Assembly: GCA_030592645.1 (NCBI GenBank)
Contig: JAUVIR010000008.1
Span: forward strand, 1 to 59,965
Direction of reading: 5' to 3'
DNA length: 59,965 nucleotides
Origin: Candidatus Fermentibacterota bacterium
GTDB taxonomy: Bacteria; Fermentibacterota; Fermentibacteria; Fermentibacterales; JCC-6
Of this stretch, positions 17,453 through 26,388 are shown piece by piece (the stretch's first letter is position 1; the number at the start of each line of letters is the position of its first letter). Below the pieces are notes generated by a model, which was not told the origin of the DNA, did not search any database, and saw only the letters and a program-made list of their open reading frames with translations. Position numbers and translations under genes: made by a program.

Positions 17453-17643
17453 ACCAGAATCTCCCTGACTCTGCCCACCAGGCCGCTTTCCAGTCTCACC
17501 TTGATACCGTGAGGGTGCCGGGGAGATTTAGTAAGGATATCCATCACGATACCCTCGGTTAGTTCCCCTGAACGCTGATTTACCTTGGTTACTATCGCAA
17601 CCTTCATACCTGCTTTAATATCAGCTCGTGCAGGAAGCATCAT
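17449..17643 (-). CDS. ywbE: YwbE family protein
   Basis: 64 residues matching the small YwbE family (DUF2196): IKAGMKVAIVTKVNQRSGEL, TEGIVMDILT, and HPHGIKVRLESGLVGRV. The fold is a small SH3-like barrel and the function is unknown. The ATG overlaps the leuS stop (ATGA) and the gene end overlaps the next start, so it is tightly coupled on both sides. Confidence 0.85.
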   Translation of the reverse strand: MMLPARADIKAGMKVAIVTKVNQRSGELTEGIVMDILTKSPRHPHGIKVRLESGLVGRVREILV

Positions 17644-20099
17644 GGTATGATGTTGACCAGTTTGCCGGGTACAACTATCACTCTCCGCGGCTCACTGCCA
17701 TCCAGCAACTCTTCAATTCTGTCCAGTGACAGGGCTCTTTTCTCAATCTCATCAGTACCTGTATCGGAGGGAACCCTCATCCTGGCACGAATCTTACCTT
17801 TCACCTGAACGACAATTTCAACTGTATCGAGAACAAGATCAGCCTCGTTCCAGGAAGGCCATTCCTGTTTAGTAACTGTTTCTCCGGGGAAGTTCATCCG
17901 CTCCCACAGCTCATCGGAGATGAACGGTGTAATCGGAGCGAGCAGCACAAGCAGTTTCCGGATCGAATCCTTCCAGAGGCTGCCTGCGGCACCTGCCCTC
18001 TCCCTGTTGGCCGAAAGGAAATTTACGAATTCCATCATCGCCGCAACCGCCGTATTGAAAGCAAAGGAATTCACATCTTCCGTGACCTTCTTCACAGTTC
18101 TGGCTGTGATGTAACGGAGTTCGGTTATGAAATCATCATCCATCTCCATGGGCTCCGGTTCTGCCGTTTCATGAACAACCGACCAGACCCTTTTCAAGAA
18201 TCTGTAAGTACCGGCTATCCCATCTTCGCTCCATCCCAGTTCGGCTTCGAACGGCCCCATGAAAAGGATATAGAGCCTCAGGGCATCGGCACCGTACTTC
18301 TCCACCATCTCATCAGGAGTAACGATGTTCCCTTTTGATTTGGACATTTTCTGTCCATCGGCTCCGAGTATCATTCCCTGATTCTTCAGAACGCGGAACG
18401 GTTCGGTAAAATCAAGCATACCTTCATCGTACATGACCTTTGTCCAGAATCTGGCATAGATAAGGTGCATCACCGCGTGCTCCGCGCCGCCTACGTAAAG
18501 ATCGACCGGAAGCCAGTACTTCACTGCTTCCGGGTCGAATGGTCTGCAGGATTCATGAGGGGAGGCAAACCTGAGGAAATACCACGATGAACATACAAAA
18601 CCGGCCATCGTATCGGTGTCCCGCCTGGCAGGTCCTCCGCACTTGGGACATACGGTATCTACCCACTCTTGTGCCCTTGCAAGTGGAGAGAGTCCTGAAT
18701 CATCAGGCTCGAAGTTTTCTATTTCGGGAAGAATAACCGGAAGGTTTCTATCGGGGAGAGCACCGCAGCTTTCGCAATGGATTATCGGGATCGGAGCTCC
18801 CCAGTACCTCTGCCTTGAGACAAGCCAGTCTCTTATCCTGTAGCGGACATCAGGTTTTCCGATTCCATTCTCTACGGCGTACTCCGCCATCTTATCTCTG
18901 GCTTCATCTGAATCCAGACCGGTGAAGGGTCCGCTGCTTATAAGCTGTCCGTCAGCGACGGTGGCAGCATCTTCGACTCCCCGGGGTACGCCTCCTGGGG
19001 CTATAACCTCAATAATGGGAATGTTGAACTTAACCGCGAAAGCATGGTCCCGAGCGTCGTGAGCAGGGACTGCCATTATTGCGGCGGTTCCATATCCTGC
19101 CAGCACATAATTGGCAACGTAAACCGGAATTTTTTCAGCGTTGTACGGGTTCAGAGCAAAGCAGCCTGTGAACACTCCGGTTTTCTCCTTCTCCGCCGCT
19201 GCAGTTCGTTCAAGGTCGCTCTTGGCCCTGGCTTCGTTTACATAATTCATGACTTCTTCATGCTTTTCAGCGGTAACCAGTTTCTCGATATCCGGATATT
19301 CCGGAGCAAGAACACAGAATGTGGCTCCGTAGATAGTATCAAGTCTGGTGGTATAGACAGGCAGGTCCAATTCAAAGTCTGTTTCCGGATTAACCACTCT
19401 GAAGATTACCTCGGCCCCCTCGGATCTTCCGATCCAGTTCCTCTGCATTGCCTTTATACCCTCGGGCCAGTCGAGGTCTTCAAGGTCTGCAAGCAATCTG
19501 TCGGCGTACTCTGTGATCCTGAAGAACCACTGCTTCAGTTTCTTTCGTGTAACTTCGCCTCCGCAGCGCCAGCAGATACCGCCTGCAGCCTCTTCATTGG
19601 AAAGGACTATCCTGCATGCAGGACACCACATCTGATCCTTCTCAGTCTGGTATGCAAGTCCCCTGTCAAAAAGGAGGTTGAAAAAATACTGGGTCCACCT
19701 GTAGTAGCCCGGATCGCTTGAATTGATTTCCCTTTCCCAGTCGTAACTCGCTTCAATCAGCTTGAACTGCCTGCGGTAAGTATCCGAGTTGATCCTGGTC
19801 ACTTCAGCAGGATGTATACCCGTTTTAATAGCGTACTCCTCCGCCGGCTGACCGAAGGCATCCCAGCCCATCGGATGGAGTACATTGAAACCATCCATTC
19901 TTTTTTTTCGACAGATGACATCGGTCGGTATGTAATTCTTGCAGTGCCCCACAGACAATCCTGCTCCGGAGGGGTAGGGGAAATAGTCGAGGCAATAGAA
20001 GGGTTCTCTGTCAGGTTCTGTACCGGTTCTGTAAAGCTCCATCTCGTCCCAGACGGGCTTCCATTTTTCTTCCAGTTTTCTGAAATCGTAGGGATCCAA
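17640..20099 (-). CDS. leuS: Leucine-tRNA ligase
   Basis: 819 residues, within the normal bacterial LeuRS range. The class I signatures are PYPSGAGLSVGHCKNY (HIGH-like) and KMSKSKGN. There is a zinc-site region (CPACRIVLSNEEAAGGICWRCG), an editing domain (CP1; TTRLDTIYGATF) and a tRNA-binding C-terminal domain ending VVPGKLVNIIP. It charges tRNA-Leu in the cytoplasm. It is the first gene of the leuS-ywbE-PNPOx-osmC-cupin operon. The 150 bases upstream (20100-20250) contain no gene; they should hold its promoter. Confidence 0.97.
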   Translation of the reverse strand: MDPYDFRKLEEKWKPVWDEMELYRTGTEPDREPFYCLDYFPYPSGAGLSVGHCKNYIPTDVICRKKRMDGFNVLHPMGWDAFGQPAEEYAIKTGIHPAEVTRINSDTYRRQFKLIEASYDWEREINSSDPGYYRWTQYFFNLLFDRGLAYQTEKDQMWCPACRIVLSNEEAAGGICWRCGGEVTRKKLKQWFFRITEYADRLLADLEDLDWPEGIKAMQRNWIGRSEGAEVIFRVVNPETDFELDLPVYTTRLDTIYGATFCVLAPEYPDIEKLVTAEKHEEVMNYVNEARAKSDLERTAAAEKEKTGVFTGCFALNPYNAEKIPVYVANYVLAGYGTAAIMAVPAHDARDHAFAVKFNIPIIEVIAPGGVPRGVEDAATVADGQLISSGPFTGLDSDEARDKMAEYAVENGIGKPDVRYRIRDWLVSRQRYWGAPIPIIHCESCGALPDRNLPVILPEIENFEPDDSGLSPLARAQEWVDTVCPKCGGPARRDTDTMAGFVCSSWYFLRFASPHESCRPFDPEAVKYWLPVDLYVGGAEHAVMHLIYARFWTKVMYDEGMLDFTEPFRVLKNQGMILGADGQKMSKSKGNIVTPDEMVEKYGADALRLYILFMGPFEAELGWSEDGIAGTYRFLKRVWSVVHETAEPEPMEMDDDFITELRYITARTVKKVTEDVNSFAFNTAVAAMMEFVNFLSANRERAGAAGSLWKDSIRKLLVLLAPITPFISDELWERMNFPGETVTKQEWPSWNEADLVLDTVEIVVQVKGKIRARMRVPSDTGTDEIEKRALSLDRIEELLDGSEPRRVIVVPGKLVNIIP

Positions 20100-20250
20100 C
20101 TTTGTCCTCCAGACAAAACAAATGCCATGGTTCGTGAACCGGTACTATGACCAGAAAACCAACCAAGGTAAAGTATTCGCTATCCGATATCCAGTGTTCA
20201 ACAGGATACCTGCGAGTACACGAATGGAGCATTCTGCAGTTGAATCAGTA

Positions 20251-23200
20251 CTAATCCATGCAGGGAAAGAGTATGTACAGGGAGCCGTTCTTATCGTCCT
20301 TGCGGAGTGCACAGCCGGCCAGCTGCAGAATGAGGCTGAGCAGGGAGATTTCCGAGGCTTGAGGAATCCCTCCTGAAAAATCGATCGGTACAGTTGTATC
20401 GTAAAGCCCTGCAGGAACAATCTTCAAAGGGCTGCCATCCGTCTTCTGAATTTCCAGTTTTACGTACTGTTCCGCTTCCCTGTAGAGATCCCCCGTATAC
20501 TCAAGGTTCTTTCTTCGGATGACAGATACCCTGAAGTCCGGCGCGGCTTCAGGGCATACAATACTGCAGAGTTGAATAGTAATACGCTGAATCAGGTCGA
20601 TATCACCGGATATGTCGAAAAGGCTGCCTGATATGGAAACAACCGGAGAGAACATTCCTGCCTCAATAAAGGAGGAAATGACCTTATCAATATAGAGTTC
20701 GGTATTGATACGTTCAGGAACCGCTTTCAAAGACATCTGGATCAATCGAAGGTAGAGATAGCCCTTGTCCATGCCCTCAAAGGCGTACTTTGCAGTATTC
20801 AGAACAGCAGCTACAGGATGATCGGGGTTAAGGACCTTCTTTATATGCATGAAACCTCTGCTGATTCCTTCAAGAAGGCTGTCCAGCATATCTCTTAATG
20901 CGGATGCCGAATCTTCGGCTGATTCCATCTGCCCCAGATGCATTAAATACGAAGGTTCTGATACCGGCCACCAGATGATGAGTGATTCCCCAATATGACC
21001 GTCAAGTGCTACTGCAACCATCTGCACAGACTCTCCACTTGCGGTTTTGAGCTTAAGGTTCAGCCTGCCTTTTTTCAGGATACCAGAAATCGATGCATCC
21101 AGATGTGACCATTCGGTACCCGAGAATAAATCATAGACTGTCCGGTTGGAAATGGAGGCGTCGGATACATCCATCCAGGTGGACAGGAGTATCCTGCCGC
21201 TGCTGTTGGAAATAAGAAACTTGCCAGCCGCCCTGTCCGCGATGAATGTGAATCTTTTTCCAATAGCTGATTTTTCAAGTTCCACGCAGGTTCTGGCAAC
21301 ATTTCGGACAAAATCCTTCAGAATAGAGTAATCTCTTCCGCCGTTGAACAGACATTCCCCGATAACCTCGTTATCAGTTTCAAGGGGGATTTTCCATTGG
21401 TGCAGCGCAACTCCATCTGTTTTCTGATCGTAGGATGTTCGCGTAACAGGATTGGTTCCCTGGATCTTCAGGGTAACCCTGGATGCTCCTGATATTTCAA
21501 GAAGTGCAGCTACTGCTGCCTCTTTAACCCTGATCCGGTCAGATGCCGATAACAGTGCCGAAGTACCTCTGCTTAGAGCGGAATATGTCTCGGCTGCCTT
21601 TTTAGCTGCATTGATACTGTAAACATCATCTGATTCAACTCCTGCCACGATTATTACAGGTTCAAGATTTCTCCCCTCGACTGATTCCGTTCGAAGAAGG
21701 CGCCAGGTACACCTGGTAGTTTCTCCATCCTGATTCTCAACTTCCCAGGATTCCGGGAATTCGGAAGATCCGTTTCTGATGAATCTCTGAGCAGCGCTGA
21801 TACCGCCTATACCGCTAAAAAGTATATTGGCGGCAATCTCAGACCTGGCAGTGGCCAGATCGAAGGAAACTCCTGTCAGTTCCTCCATGGGCTTGTTCCA
21901 CAAAATAACCGACCAGTCGATCCTGAACAGGGCAACAGGTACATCAAGTGAATCGATCACGGTGCCCGCAAGTTTACTCTGCCTGCTGAGCAAAAGGTCC
22001 AGATGTTCTATCTCAGTCTTGTATTCGTTAGCGTTGTGATATGCCCTGATCGCTCTGGCTGCTATTTCTGCTAAGGGAAACAGCTCTATCGATGAATCGG
22101 TTCCAATTGAAGCTATAATAATGTAACCGTAGGTCTTTCTGTCCGACTCCAGAGGAAATACAAGGCAGCTGGTGAACCAGGAATCAAGGGCTCCCATATC
22201 ATCCCCGGTGAGCCTGTAACCGGTATCGGAATCGACCAGGACTGAAGCCAGCCTCAACTCCAGAAAGACTTCTGGTACATCATCCGGCCAGTCGGATGTG
22301 CAGCCTGCGAGCCTGCTGTCGGAAAGGGGATCCGATAGATAAATAGCTACAGCGTCAGCATTAATACTGTCACGCAATTTTTCAGCGATTTCAGCAGTGC
22401 TGAAAGTTCTGGCGGAAAGGAGGGTATCAGCAAGATGATTAATTCTTTTTACCATTTCAAGGGAATTTCTACTGTTTTCGTTCACAATTGTGATTTCGGA
22501 AATATCCTCAAATATTCCGACAGCGTAGAATACGTCACCATAATCCTCAAGGATCGGGTGAACATCCTGAAGGATTATCCTTCTTGTTTTATCAGGAAGG
22601 ATGAATCGGGCAGTTCTTGCATCCTCCTTCTCCTGTGATTGGTTTGAAAAGAAGGGTCTGGTGAGATCTTCGATGATCTCATAACTTTCGCTGGGCAGGA
22701 TCTCATGGAGGTGAATACCGAGAAGGTTTTCAACCAGCCCGAACATACGGCCGAAAGCTCTGTTGGCTACAAGTATCCGGAAATCCCTGTCGAATAGAAC
22801 CAGTCCTGTGGTCACTGAATGGAAATATGCCTGGTTCATTTTTCTGCTTGTTCTGAGGCGATTTTCAGCCTGAAAACTCTCTGTTGTATCGAAACAGGTT
22901 CCAACCATACCGCTGCTGCCCGGAGTGAATGTGCACTCTATTCTACGCTGGACATCGGGATGGCAGACTACTTTTATCTGTTTGCCGTCCAGAACCATCT
23001 TTACGACATTCTCCCAGGAATACAGTACAGGCGATACCAGAACATCCTGTATACTCTTACCGATCACGTGTTTCTGGGGTATCCTGAATATACTGGACAT
23101 AGCTTTGTTCCAGAGTGTGATAGTGCCTGTTCTATCGGTTCCCACAATACCTGCACCTAGTTCATCAAGCATGATGTTGCTCCGGCTCTGAAATCCCGGA

Positions 23201-23484
23201 ATACCGAAAATGACTATCTCAGCCTGATCTTTAACTGTGGTGATTGACCCTGTGAGGGAAGATGTGGATAAATGAACCGGGATATCCGGCATTCCACCGG
23301 CAAGAACAGTGGCAAGTTCAACGGGAAGAAGAGTAAGAGGCTCAGGTGAATTGATCAGCCTTCGAGCGCTTACACCCAGAAGTCCTTCACTGTCACCGGA
23401 AACAAGCAGTACACCTGAATCAGGAGTCCAGCTAATCCTTACCCATCCACGAGAATGTGCGGCGCCTGCCATATTATTATTCAT
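20251..23484 (-). CDS. Large multi-PAS/GAF sensor protein with no recognisable kinase core
   Basis: About 1077 residues from ATG 23484 (a TTG 18 bases earlier is possible). There is no signal peptide or membrane segment, so it is a cytoplasmic sensor. PAS domains are at about 100-215 (GAGIVGTDRTGTITLWNKA), 220-340 (GLVLFDRDFRILVANRAFG) and 500-620 (ALFRIDWSVILWNKPMEELT). GAF-like regions are at about 350-490 and 635-775, followed by a further degenerate PAS (about 780-870). The last 200 residues align in position with a DHp/HATPase module. However, no H-box histidine, N-box or G-box glycines are visible. It may signal through protein contact or be an inactive kinase. Confidence 0.7.
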   Translation of the reverse strand: MNNNMAGAAHSRGWVRISWTPDSGVLLVSGDSEGLLGVSARRLINSPEPLTLLPVELATVLAGGMPDIPVHLSTSSLTGSITTVKDQAEIVIFGIPGFQSRSNIMLDELGAGIVGTDRTGTITLWNKAMSSIFRIPQKHVIGKSIQDVLVSPVLYSWENVVKMVLDGKQIKVVCHPDVQRRIECTFTPGSSGMVGTCFDTTESFQAENRLRTSRKMNQAYFHSVTTGLVLFDRDFRILVANRAFGRMFGLVENLLGIHLHEILPSESYEIIEDLTRPFFSNQSQEKEDARTARFILPDKTRRIILQDVHPILEDYGDVFYAVGIFEDISEITIVNENSRNSLEMVKRINHLADTLLSARTFSTAEIAEKLRDSINADAVAIYLSDPLSDSRLAGCTSDWPDDVPEVFLELRLASVLVDSDTGYRLTGDDMGALDSWFTSCLVFPLESDRKTYGYIIIASIGTDSSIELFPLAEIAARAIRAYHNANEYKTEIEHLDLLLSRQSKLAGTVIDSLDVPVALFRIDWSVILWNKPMEELTGVSFDLATARSEIAANILFSGIGGISAAQRFIRNGSSEFPESWEVENQDGETTRCTWRLLRTESVEGRNLEPVIIVAGVESDDVYSINAAKKAAETYSALSRGTSALLSASDRIRVKEAAVAALLEISGASRVTLKIQGTNPVTRTSYDQKTDGVALHQWKIPLETDNEVIGECLFNGGRDYSILKDFVRNVARTCVELEKSAIGKRFTFIADRAAGKFLISNSSGRILLSTWMDVSDASISNRTVYDLFSGTEWSHLDASISGILKKGRLNLKLKTASGESVQMVAVALDGHIGESLIIWWPVSEPSYLMHLGQMESAEDSASALRDMLDSLLEGISRGFMHIKKVLNPDHPVAAVLNTAKYAFEGMDKGYLYLRLIQMSLKAVPERINTELYIDKVISSFIEAGMFSPVVSISGSLFDISGDIDLIQRITIQLCSIVCPEAAPDFRVSVIRRKNLEYTGDLYREAEQYVKLEIQKTDGSPLKIVPAGLYDTTVPIDFSGGIPQASEISLLSLILQLAGCALRKDDKNGSLYILFPCMD

Positions 23485-23523
23485 CCGATTCGCTCGAGTC
23501 AAACAGCGATGAAACAGCCATAG

Positions 23524-24654
23524 TTAGATTACATACTGCAGACCAATGCAGAAGTGAGTCCAGGAATCATCAACGAAATCCGAATACTCGTTGGGAAATG
23601 AGGTACTTTTCCGGGATCTTCCACTATGTGACAATGCGCAATCTACTCTAACCCGACCCAACTGGTAATTTCCCCCAACGGAGAATGCAAGGCCCACGCG
23701 GTTCATATCCTCCCCCTCATTGAATCCGACACCGGCATACATGTTCATATTGTCCTGTATGGGGGTTTCAATGGAGAGCTTCCCGATAAAATAGTTATTA
23801 TTCAGCGGATCGATTATTTCACCTTCAAAACCCATCGTGGAATTACCTATATGCTCGGCTCTGGCTCGCCCTGCAATCGAGATTCTGGAATAGTAATGAT
23901 CTGAGGATCCTGAAGTGTAACAGACACCGGCGCTTAACTCATCGTCGGCTAAAAGGAAACCAAGATGGTAACATGCCTCAGAAGCATCCCAGCTCCATGA
24001 ATATGTTGAATCGATGTAGGGAGTGAATTTTTGATCATACACATATTCGTAACTGACTTCACCGAACCTCAATCCTGCGGACACACCTGCTGAGATATTG
24101 TCATTGAAACTCCATGAAGCTCCGCCAACGGCTTCCCATAATCCACCATCAGCTTCGAGCATTTCAACGATATCTATCCCCGGATGAGCGGGATCATCCG
24201 GAAGGTAATGCGTTCCATTATACTGGTGATCCGATACCTTTGCGGCGCCGGCTCCAATGACCAGATTCGATCCCGCCCGAAACGCGACCGCACCGGTCAG
24301 TGAACCAATGCCTGTACCCGAACGCTGTACGGTACTGGTGCTGTCAACAACTTCCTCATTCCATGCGATCAATGAAGTGGAGGCTGTCATATTGAAACTG
24401 TTAACATTGGAAAGAGAAGCGGGGTTCAGTAATACCGCCGATGCTCCCTCTGATCCGAATACTCTGATACCGACAAGAGCAGCTGACCTTATGCTGACAA
24501 CATTAATAGTGTTCCCATAGTTCAAAGCGTCATGAAATCCGTACCCGAAGCATACAGCGGGAACAATAAATAGAATCAGAACAAGAACACACAGTGATGA
24601 AACAGTTCGGGAGTTATGCAGAGATGAAATCCTTGTGAATGAGAAGTGGAGCAT
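23524..24654 (-). CDS. PorV-like outer-membrane beta-barrel protein (copy 1)
   Basis: About 376 residues from ATG 24654, preceded by AAAGGATC; longer upstream reading lacks a ribosome site. A signal peptide (VLVLILFIVPAVCFG) is followed by a beta-barrel body. The N-terminal region (SIRSAALVGIRVFGSEGASAVLLNPASL) has the G-x-x-A-x-x-x-N-P-A signature of the PorV/OmpP1-FadL-like family. It ends in an aromatic/hydrophobic strand (FCIGLQYVI). It is similar in order and motifs to 25221-26300 (FGEASYD / FGEVSYE, GxxxAKVSD / GVARISD). PorV proteins shuttle type IX cargo; a role here is inferred from the sorting tails nearby. Confidence 0.65.
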   Translation of the reverse strand: MLHFSFTRISSLHNSRTVSSLCVLVLILFIVPAVCFGYGFHDALNYGNTINVVSIRSAALVGIRVFGSEGASAVLLNPASLSNVNSFNMTASTSLIAWNEEVVDSTSTVQRSGTGIGSLTGAVAFRAGSNLVIGAGAAKVSDHQYNGTHYLPDDPAHPGIDIVEMLEADGGLWEAVGGASWSFNDNISAGVSAGLRFGEVSYEYVYDQKFTPYIDSTYSWSWDASEACYHLGFLLADDELSAGVCYTSGSSDHYYSRISIAGRARAEHIGNSTMGFEGEIIDPLNNNYFIGKLSIETPIQDNMNMYAGVGFNEGEDMNRVGLAFSVGGNYQLGRVRVDCALSHSGRSRKSTSFPNEYSDFVDDSWTHFCIGLQYVI

Positions 24655-24775
24655 ATCTGATCCTTTCTTGTATGCTGTGATTGTCCCTGCAATGATACAA
24701 TCAGTGATTAGTAAAAACAACATTGCGTTCAACTGGATGGTATGCATATTATCCTAAATGATGAAAGGGGCCCGA

Positions 24776-25219
24776 ATGGAGCAGACACTTGTTATTCTTA
24801 AGCCGAATGCAGTGCAGAGAGAACTGATCGGTCAGCTGATATCAAAATTCGAACGAAGGGGGATGAAGATAACAGCTATGAAACTGACCAGAATTCCCCT
24901 CAAAACAGCAGAACAGCATTATGAAGAACACAGGGGGAAGGAATTCTATAAAGACCTCATCTCCTTTATTACAAGCGGACCATCCGTTATCATGATCCTT
25001 GAATCAATGGATGCTGTTGATATTGTCAGATCCATGGTTGGTGCAACTAATCCTGCGGAAGCCGTACCTGGTTCCATAAGGGGGGATTACGCAACCAGTC
25101 CTGGCCATAATATGATCCACGCGTCTGATTCCGGTGAAGCAGCAGAACGAGAAATAGAGCTTCTCTTCAAACCGGAAGAGATACAGGAGTACAGGCTGGC
25201 AGTAAGACCCTGGCTGTAA
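24776..25219 (+). CDS. ndk: Nucleoside diphosphate kinase
   Basis: 147 residues from the ATG at 24776, which follows GAAAGGGG; an in-frame ATG 18 bases earlier is less likely. LVILKPNAVQRELIGQ opens the fold, and NMIHASDSGEAAEREI contains the phosphorylated active-site His. It transfers gamma-phosphate from ATP to NDPs. Compared with most bacterial Ndk it has slight changes (HGSDS becomes HASDS). It lies on the opposite strand between two paralogous beta-barrel genes. Confidence 0.95.
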   Translation: MEQTLVILKPNAVQRELIGQLISKFERRGMKITAMKLTRIPLKTAEQHYEEHRGKEFYKDLISFITSGPSVIMILESMDAVDIVRSMVGATNPAEAVPGSIRGDYATSPGHNMIHASDSGEAAEREIELLFKPEEIQEYRLAVRPWL

Positions 25220-25220
25220 C

Positions 25221-26300
25221 CTACAGATTCCAGTTAAGCCCGAAGGAAAGAAGCGATTGCGATACTTTGATATCGATCGGATCCCAGGAAGAGAAAGCGT
25301 ACGATTCTCTGGTTACGGAAGACCATGCAAAAGCACCGTTCAGAGTTATTCTTCCGAGAGCAATTCCTGTTCCTAAAGAGATGCCTATCCCCTGGCTTTG
25401 AACTTCCTCATTTCTGTCGCTGATGGACAGCGCGCCCCTGAAAGTAAGTGAGTTGGAAGGAGAAAACTGCCCCAAGAGCCTGGCTTCCATATTATTGGCT
25501 TCGCCTGGATCAACGATCTCAGCCTCAACTCCAAAAGCTCCCTGCTTCGAATCTCCAGTATAGAGCAGGGCGCCGGCGGCAATTCGCGCATCGTAATGAT
25601 CGGTGGCGGATGCCCATGAGATACCGATACTGGTCATACTGAGGGGAATAATGATGCCTGCGTGCCAGCAGAAATCACTTTCATCCCATGCAATCGAAAC
25701 CGTTGTATCGTTTTCGGGATTTACCCTGTCCTCAAATGTGGAATCGTAACTGGCCTCGCCAAACCGAAGTCCGCCGGACAAACCTACATTGATCCAGCTC
25801 TCCGGGTGCCATGAAAAACCAGCTGCGGATTCGTACAGGCCCCCCTGGGCATCAAGTGTATATTTTTCGATAATTGCACCCGAGATCGGATCCCGGTCGT
25901 AATAACTGCCCTGGAATGAGAAATCCGATATTCTTGCTACTCCGGCTCCCAGTGCAAGCTTGCTGCCAACCTGAAATTTCATGGCAGCGGAAAGGTTAGC
26001 TAATGCAATCCAGTTGTAATCATGAAGTCCGGTTGTGTCTTCGAAGGATTCGAAAAGCACAGCGGGGCCGATTGAGATTGTAAAAGATGTTCCTGGAATC
26101 CTGTAAATGTCAGCAGGATTTGTAAGAACGGAGAGGGCGTCTCCGAACCCAATGGCTCTTGCTCCGCCAAGTGCAAGTGTAACGGTATTGTATCCGGGAA
26201 TGGAAGTCCCATTGCCATTTGCAGCAGCGTAACCGAAAGCAGAGGTAATACCCGTAACAACAAAGAGAAATGCTAAAACAGAAAATAACATAATCCTCAT
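25221..26300 (-). CDS. PorV-like outer-membrane beta-barrel protein (copy 2)
   Basis: 359 residues. The signal peptide (MLFSVLAFLFVVTGITSAFG) is followed by LALGGARAIGFGDALSVLTNPADIY, the same PorV/OmpP1-like N-terminal pattern as the neighbour. The beta-rich body ends in LLSFGLNWNL, a typical barrel terminal strand. It is a paralogue of 23524-24654 by motif order and length. Convergent with ndk, with one base between the stops. Confidence 0.65.
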   Translation of the reverse strand: MRIMLFSVLAFLFVVTGITSAFGYAAANGNGTSIPGYNTVTLALGGARAIGFGDALSVLTNPADIYRIPGTSFTISIGPAVLFESFEDTTGLHDYNWIALANLSAAMKFQVGSKLALGAGVARISDFSFQGSYYDRDPISGAIIEKYTLDAQGGLYESAAGFSWHPESWINVGLSGGLRFGEASYDSTFEDRVNPENDTTVSIAWDESDFCWHAGIIIPLSMTSIGISWASATDHYDARIAAGALLYTGDSKQGAFGVEAEIVDPGEANNMEARLLGQFSPSNSLTFRGALSISDRNEEVQSQGIGISLGTGIALGRITLNGAFAWSSVTRESYAFSSWDPIDIKVSQSLLSFGLNWNL

Positions 26301-26388
26301 AATAATCCCCAGTTCATTCTATGTTATGAGTCAGAATGCAACGGCAGCCGCCGGCAGCAGGGTTACCGACGGCTGCATCATCTACTTA

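Noticed and set aside
19044-19721. Plus-strand open frame of about 225 codons
   Set aside because: Antisense to leuS, whose product is unmistakable.
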